From positions 119,817,836 to 119,881,835 of the forward strand of contig NC_045435.1 of the NCBI RefSeq assembly GCF_002776525.5: DNA of 64,000 nt. The letters run 5' to 3'. The translations under genes were made by a program, and so were the position numbers. Source of the DNA: Piliocolobus tephrosceles. Lineage: Eukaryota > Chordata > Mammalia > Primates > Cercopithecidae. The notes beneath the pieces were generated by a model that saw only the letters and a list, made by a program, of their open reading frames with translations, was not told the DNA's origin and ran no database searches. Numbering within the stretch: position 1 is the first letter of the stretch; each line of letters begins with the position of its first letter. Positions 60,386 to 64,000 of the stretch are shown one piece after another.

Positions 60386-60632
60386 ATGGACACAATCTTG
60401 TTGTGGAGTCTCCTATTGCTGTTTTTTGGAAGTCAAGCCTCAAGACACTCAGCTCAAAAAAATACCGAATTTGCAGTGGATCTTTATCAAGAGCTTTCCT
60501 TATCTCATAAGAACAACATTATATTTTCACCTCTTGGAATAACTTTGATTCTTGAGATGGTACAACTGGGAGCCAAAGGAAAAACACAGCAGCAGATAAG
60601 ACAAACTTTAAAACAACAGGAAACCTCAGCTG
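60386..60632 (+). CDS. SERPINI2: SERPINI2 (pancpin) first coding exon, partial gene
   Basis: An ATG in good context (TCAAAATGG) opens an 82-codon frame ending at a donor CAGCTG then GTGAGA, with GT at 60633. The protein starts MDTILLWSLLLLFFG, a short N-terminus, hydrophobic core and small residues before QASRHSAQ, a typical cleavable signal peptide. It then enters the serpin fold: NTEFAVDLYQELSL (helix A), KNNIIFSPLGITLILEMVQLGAKG (strand 6B, helix B and the NIIFSP box), and the start of helix C/D, QQQIRQTLKQQETSAG. SERPINI2 is a secreted clade-I serpin, chiefly of exocrine pancreas. The reactive-centre loop and all later exons are outside the window, since intron 1 fills the remaining 3.4 kb. 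Exon end phase is 1. Nothing in the visible part is broken. Confidence 0.95.
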
Positions 60633-61357
60633 GTGAGACCCTTACATCTCCTTACTTATAGTGGATAAGATATGGACACATTCATTTTTTAATATTAGAA
60701 GTTCAGGATAAAAAAACTTTAATAAGTGAAAATGTAATGAAAAGTAGAAAATTGTAATAAAATGGAGAATTGTAAATGTAATTTTCATTTGTTTAGAATT
60801 ATTTCCTCTAAAAAGTTACAAAAATTATTGAGAAATTGACATCTGTGTAAATGTAAAATTAAGAATATATTTGTACATTTTCTTCTGGTTTGTTTTAGCC
60901 AGTTTGAATTACTTGAGATTATATTGGGCGTGCATATGTGTGTGTACATACATAGTCATAAAATATACATCTATATACATACATATTATTCCACTATCAC
61001 TATGTTGTGATCATTTTCCCATGTCATGGAACTGATACAATTTTAATTACTGTATCTTATTAGAAATACCATTACTTATTTAGCCTTTCTTCAGTAGATT
61101 GTCTCCAACATTTCTTTTTTAAAAAATGCACCTTATCTGTAACAAGACCAAGAAAAAACATTAATTTATTCATTTTAAGAGCTTGTTAGTAGTTTTAAAA
61201 GGAAAATGGAAAAAAAGGATTTAAATCATCAGAGGCCTTTGTGCTTGTGAATGCTGGTTGTTTTGTTGGAGTCTCCTCATGGTCTGTCTGGGATAGTGTC
61301 TATCCCTCTTACTGGGATACTGTGCTTTTGTGCTGGCATCCCATTTGAAAGAATTGT

Positions 61358-61660
61358 GGCTCGGCTGGCGTGGTGGCTCACACCTGTAATCTCAGCACTT
61401 TGGGAGGCTGAGGCGGGTGGATCACTTGAGGTCAGAGGTTCGAGACCAGGTTGGCCAATGTGGTGAAACCTCATCTCTACTAAAAATGCAAAAATTTGCA
61501 GGGCATGGTGGCATGTGCCTATAATCTCAGCTACTCGAGAGACTGAGGCTGGAGAAGTGCTTCAAACCAGGAGGTAGAAGTTGCAGTGAGCTGAGATCGT
61601 GCCACTGCACTCCAGCCAGGCAACACAACAGACTCCATCTCAAAAAAAAAAAAAAAAAAA
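61358..61660 (+). mobile_element. Alu, sense, AluS-like
   Basis: GGCTCGGCTGGCGTGGTGGC through GACTCCATCTC and a 20-A tail. It lies in SERPINI2 intron 1, in the sense direction. Mutations at many CpG sites indicate an older copy than the AluY at 54.9 kb. Confidence 0.93.
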
Positions 61661-62244
61661 AGTTATTGCTGATCTCCTTAGCTATCTCATCCTCTCAGTT
61701 TCTGTAGTTGTTTTAATTTTCAGCTTTTGGATTACTCTGAGATACTGTGTTCTAAATATAGATTTTTGATTTGGGAATTTAGTTGCTACAACTATAATTT
61801 CAGTATATTTTTCTTATCACAGAGTAGCTGTATTTATAAATTTGCTTTCCTGAAAATACTATTTACGAGATTTTATTTGGTTCATTTTAAATAAAGACAA
61901 TTTTATACAGAAAAGAAGTTGGTGATAGTGAAGTGAATTGTAAGAATTTTTCTTTGCACATAGTGCATACTGAATTCAATGTATTCCAGATTTAGTCTTG
62001 ATTAATTTCAGCAAATCCCACTATACCACTCCCAGAAATGTTTAAATCACATGCTATAGCTTTGAAAAAATAATACAATATTTGTGAAGATACATAAATT
62101 AGAGTCTATGGAAACTAAATGACTTTAAATGGATACATCATATAGAGAAACACAGAAATTTTAACAAGTGTGAATTGTGAACATGATAATCAAAGTAATA
62201 GGAATGCACTGTCAAAAATATAGATAGCATATCAGCCACTGTTT

Positions 62245-62365
62245 CATGCACTTAATGTATATTCTCTCATTTAATATTTATAGTTAGTTTGTTAGGTAAA
62301 CAACCTTCTAATAAACCTCAGAAAACTGAGGCAAAGAAAGGTTAAATAATTTGCTCAGCGCTAAT
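62245..62365 (-). mobile_element. MIR fragment, antisense
   Basis: ATTCTCTCATTTAATATTTA, then AACTGAGGCAAAGAAAGGTT and AATAATTTGCTCAGC match a reversed MIR. Confidence 0.7.
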
Positions 62366-62639
62366 TCCTAAAATAATTCAGTGACAATTAAGAATATAAG
62401 AGCAATATATTCTCATTAATACATTAATAAGAATATGAATTATTATATATTATGTAAGACTCTCAGTGTCCTCAGTTCTTCTTCTTTACTTCATTGTCAA
62501 AACATCTGCTCTGAATTTACCTCCTCCGTTTTGCTGAACATCTGTTAATACTCCCTTTTACTTTACCTCTGTTAGTGCTGATGACGAATGAAAGGCAAAA
62601 TTAAAGGTGCTTCTTTTTTCCACAGGGTTTTGAAAAGAG

Positions 62640-62815
62640 AATGGGACATGAATTCCTGTCCCAGTTCTGCAACTAAATGACCTTGTGATTTGGCACAAGT
62701 AATGTCACTTGTGAAGCTTCTTAATCTCTCTGGGCCTCAGATTCCTCACTGTAAAAAGAAAAGTTGAGGTTAGGTAATTTATTTGGACCTTTTGGCTGAA
62801 ATAATCTATAGTTCT
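62640..62815 (+). mobile_element. MIR, sense
   Basis: CAGTTCTGCAACTAAATGACC, TTGTGATTTGGCACAAGTAA and CTCTGGGCCTCAGATTCCTC match MIR in order. Confidence 0.78.
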
Positions 62816-63032
62816 ATGACTACCTTTGTTTTCAACTTTGGATCTCCCATATGCACACAAAATTGGCTTTTAGACTTTTACTAGCAGAAGAGAACATGCA
62901 CTGAATTTTAGAACACTTTCTGGAGGTCTGGTACACTCAAATCAAGAGCTACATTCACCCGTGACCTGTGGGTTATCCATGGCTCTAGTTTAGAAAATGA
63001 AATAAAGTTGTTCTCATTACTTATTAGGAGAT

Positions 63033-63105
63033 ATACACACACACACACATATACATATACATATATACACATATGTACATATACATATATGTATGTATAC
63101 ATTCT
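63033..63105. repeat. CA/TA compound microsatellite
   Basis: ACACACAC passes into ATACATATACATATATACAC and related motifs. Confidence 0.9.
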
Positions 63106-63109
63106 TTTT

Positions 63110-64000
63110 TGATCTACGCTAAAAATGTCATTAATGTAGAAACCAAATAAAATTTATAGGGCAGATAATGTTATATTCTTCTCCAAACTTATACTTCTTG
63201 GTGACATTTTTTTCATTAACTTCTGAGTTCAACGATTTCTCAAAGGGCAGCTGTTTGTCACATAGACTTAGACCTTAAGTACATGACATAAATGTATTTG
63301 CTTTGACAAATGATTTGGAACTACTTTTTCTCCCCTTATCTTTTTTTATTCTTTTAAAGATGTTCATGTATTTCAGATTTCTGAAAATTAGTTTCAGATT
63401 CTGTCACTTCATTTCTGACCTTAATTAATTCTTTTGGAAAAGCTCTCATGTCTTTACTCAGAAAGGCTTTTCTGTAGCCTCCTAGTGATTGAGGTATTTG
63501 TTTCAGGCTTCAAATAGCAATAAATGGTGACATCTGAAATCATTACATAAATAGTAAAATGGCTTAACTTTCTTCCCTTCCTAATGTAAGGAATTTCAGG
63601 GTTATAAAGAATTACTGAATTTCTTCAGATCTAATCATATGGAAGCAAGTTTTTTTTATATCTGAAATTGTTTATACCTGTGTCTATATACTAGTTAACA
63701 AAGAATCCTGGAGTTTGAAATATACTTCATAAAGCCTCCTGTGAGATTGTAAGAATGCCAGGCCAAAAAGGCAAGTAGGGACTGATATGTAGTCTCTACC
63801 CAGCTGAACGAGATGAGAGGCCATGGAGCTGCCCAGCCCCCAGAGAGGGAACTATTTTTATTTGCACAAAGATGCCCTATGGGCTGCTAGCTTTCTGATT
63901 TAAAAAAATGTATTTACACAAGCATAGGTACACACACACATCCTCCTTATTTCCAATAGAAATCTAGTAGTAAATCCCTCTTAGTAATACCCAGTTTTCT
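63110..64000. other. SERPINI2: SERPINI2 intron sequence without recognised element
   Basis: AT-rich, with a slightly GC-richer patch near 63770-63860 (CATGGAGCTGCCCAGCCCC). I see no coding frame for a serpin exon. Confidence 0.4.

Larger units (their letters stand above)
60633..64000 (+). other. SERPINI2: SERPINI2 intron 1 (partial)
   Basis: It starts GTGAGACC and continues to the window edge. It holds one Alu, MIR fragments and a CA/TA microsatellite. I saw no frame resembling the next serpin coding exon. Confidence 0.75.

Noticed and set aside
60900..64000. Second SERPINI2 coding exon
   Set aside because: I looked for serpin-like sequence in all + frames and saw none; intron 1 extends beyond the window.
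1..64000. CRISPR arrays, tRNA genes, rRNA genes, nuclear mitochondrial insert
   Set aside because: No regularly spaced repeats with unique spacers, no cloverleaf-forming A and B box sequence outside Alus, and no recognisable rRNA or mitochondrial sequence.

Overview
The window is nuclear DNA of a primate, most probably an Old World monkey (Cercopithecidae). The basis is the young Alu copies at 10415-10718, 51919-52224 and 54901-55217. They carry a combination I know as typical of cercopithecid AluY subfamilies: GGCCGGATCTCAGCTCACTG, GGCTAGTTTTTTG, and CTTGAGCCACC in place of the human-type CGTGAGCCACC. The species cannot be fixed from this. There are no bacterial operons, CRISPR arrays, rRNA or tRNA genes. 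Gene content is low (about 0.8 kb of coding exons) and repeats dominate.

Two host genes are present, both on the + strand. Positions 1-52.6 kb hold the 3' part of WDR49: four coding exons (3734-3903, 26061-26170, 30451-30597, 52282-52400) with compatible splice phases throughout, encoding the last 181 residues, then a short 3'UTR and AATAAA signals near 52570. After about 7.8 kb of intergenic sequence, the first coding exon of SERPINI2 (pancpin, a secreted serpin) lies at 60386-60632, and its intron 1 runs off the right edge. From memory, WDR49 and SERPINI2 are neighbours on human 3q26 in the same relative orientation, which supports both calls.

The WDR49 introns are packed with LINE-1. There is a partial sense L1 (764-2826), a near-full-length old antisense L1 split by an AluY (6424-about 12995), a 5'-inverted L1 with a 17-bp target duplication (14942-15796), and a full-length but decayed antisense L1PA-type element (17314-23493). 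A rearranged antisense L1 lies at 42085-45228 with a second fragment at 45232-45815. Other elements are a complete two-LTR MaLR provirus (26398-28799), a THE1-type solo LTR (49053-49407), a decayed LTR (31773-32517), MIR, L2-like and MER5 fragments, and several Alus. The intergenic part holds a 47-bp ultra-short L1 insertion, an AluY, and a perfect 36-bp inverted repeat with a 9-nt loop (56674-56754).

I found no new gene system. The most noteworthy structures are the perfect hairpin at 56.7 kb, a very strong G-quadruplex motif replacing an Alu tail at 32856-32880, a 37-bp direct repeat that looks like a templated insertion (24745-24781 and 25392-25428), an L1 5'UTR placed so that its antisense promoter would fire into the last WDR49 exons, and an AluY lying 57 bp upstream of the terminal WDR49 exon.
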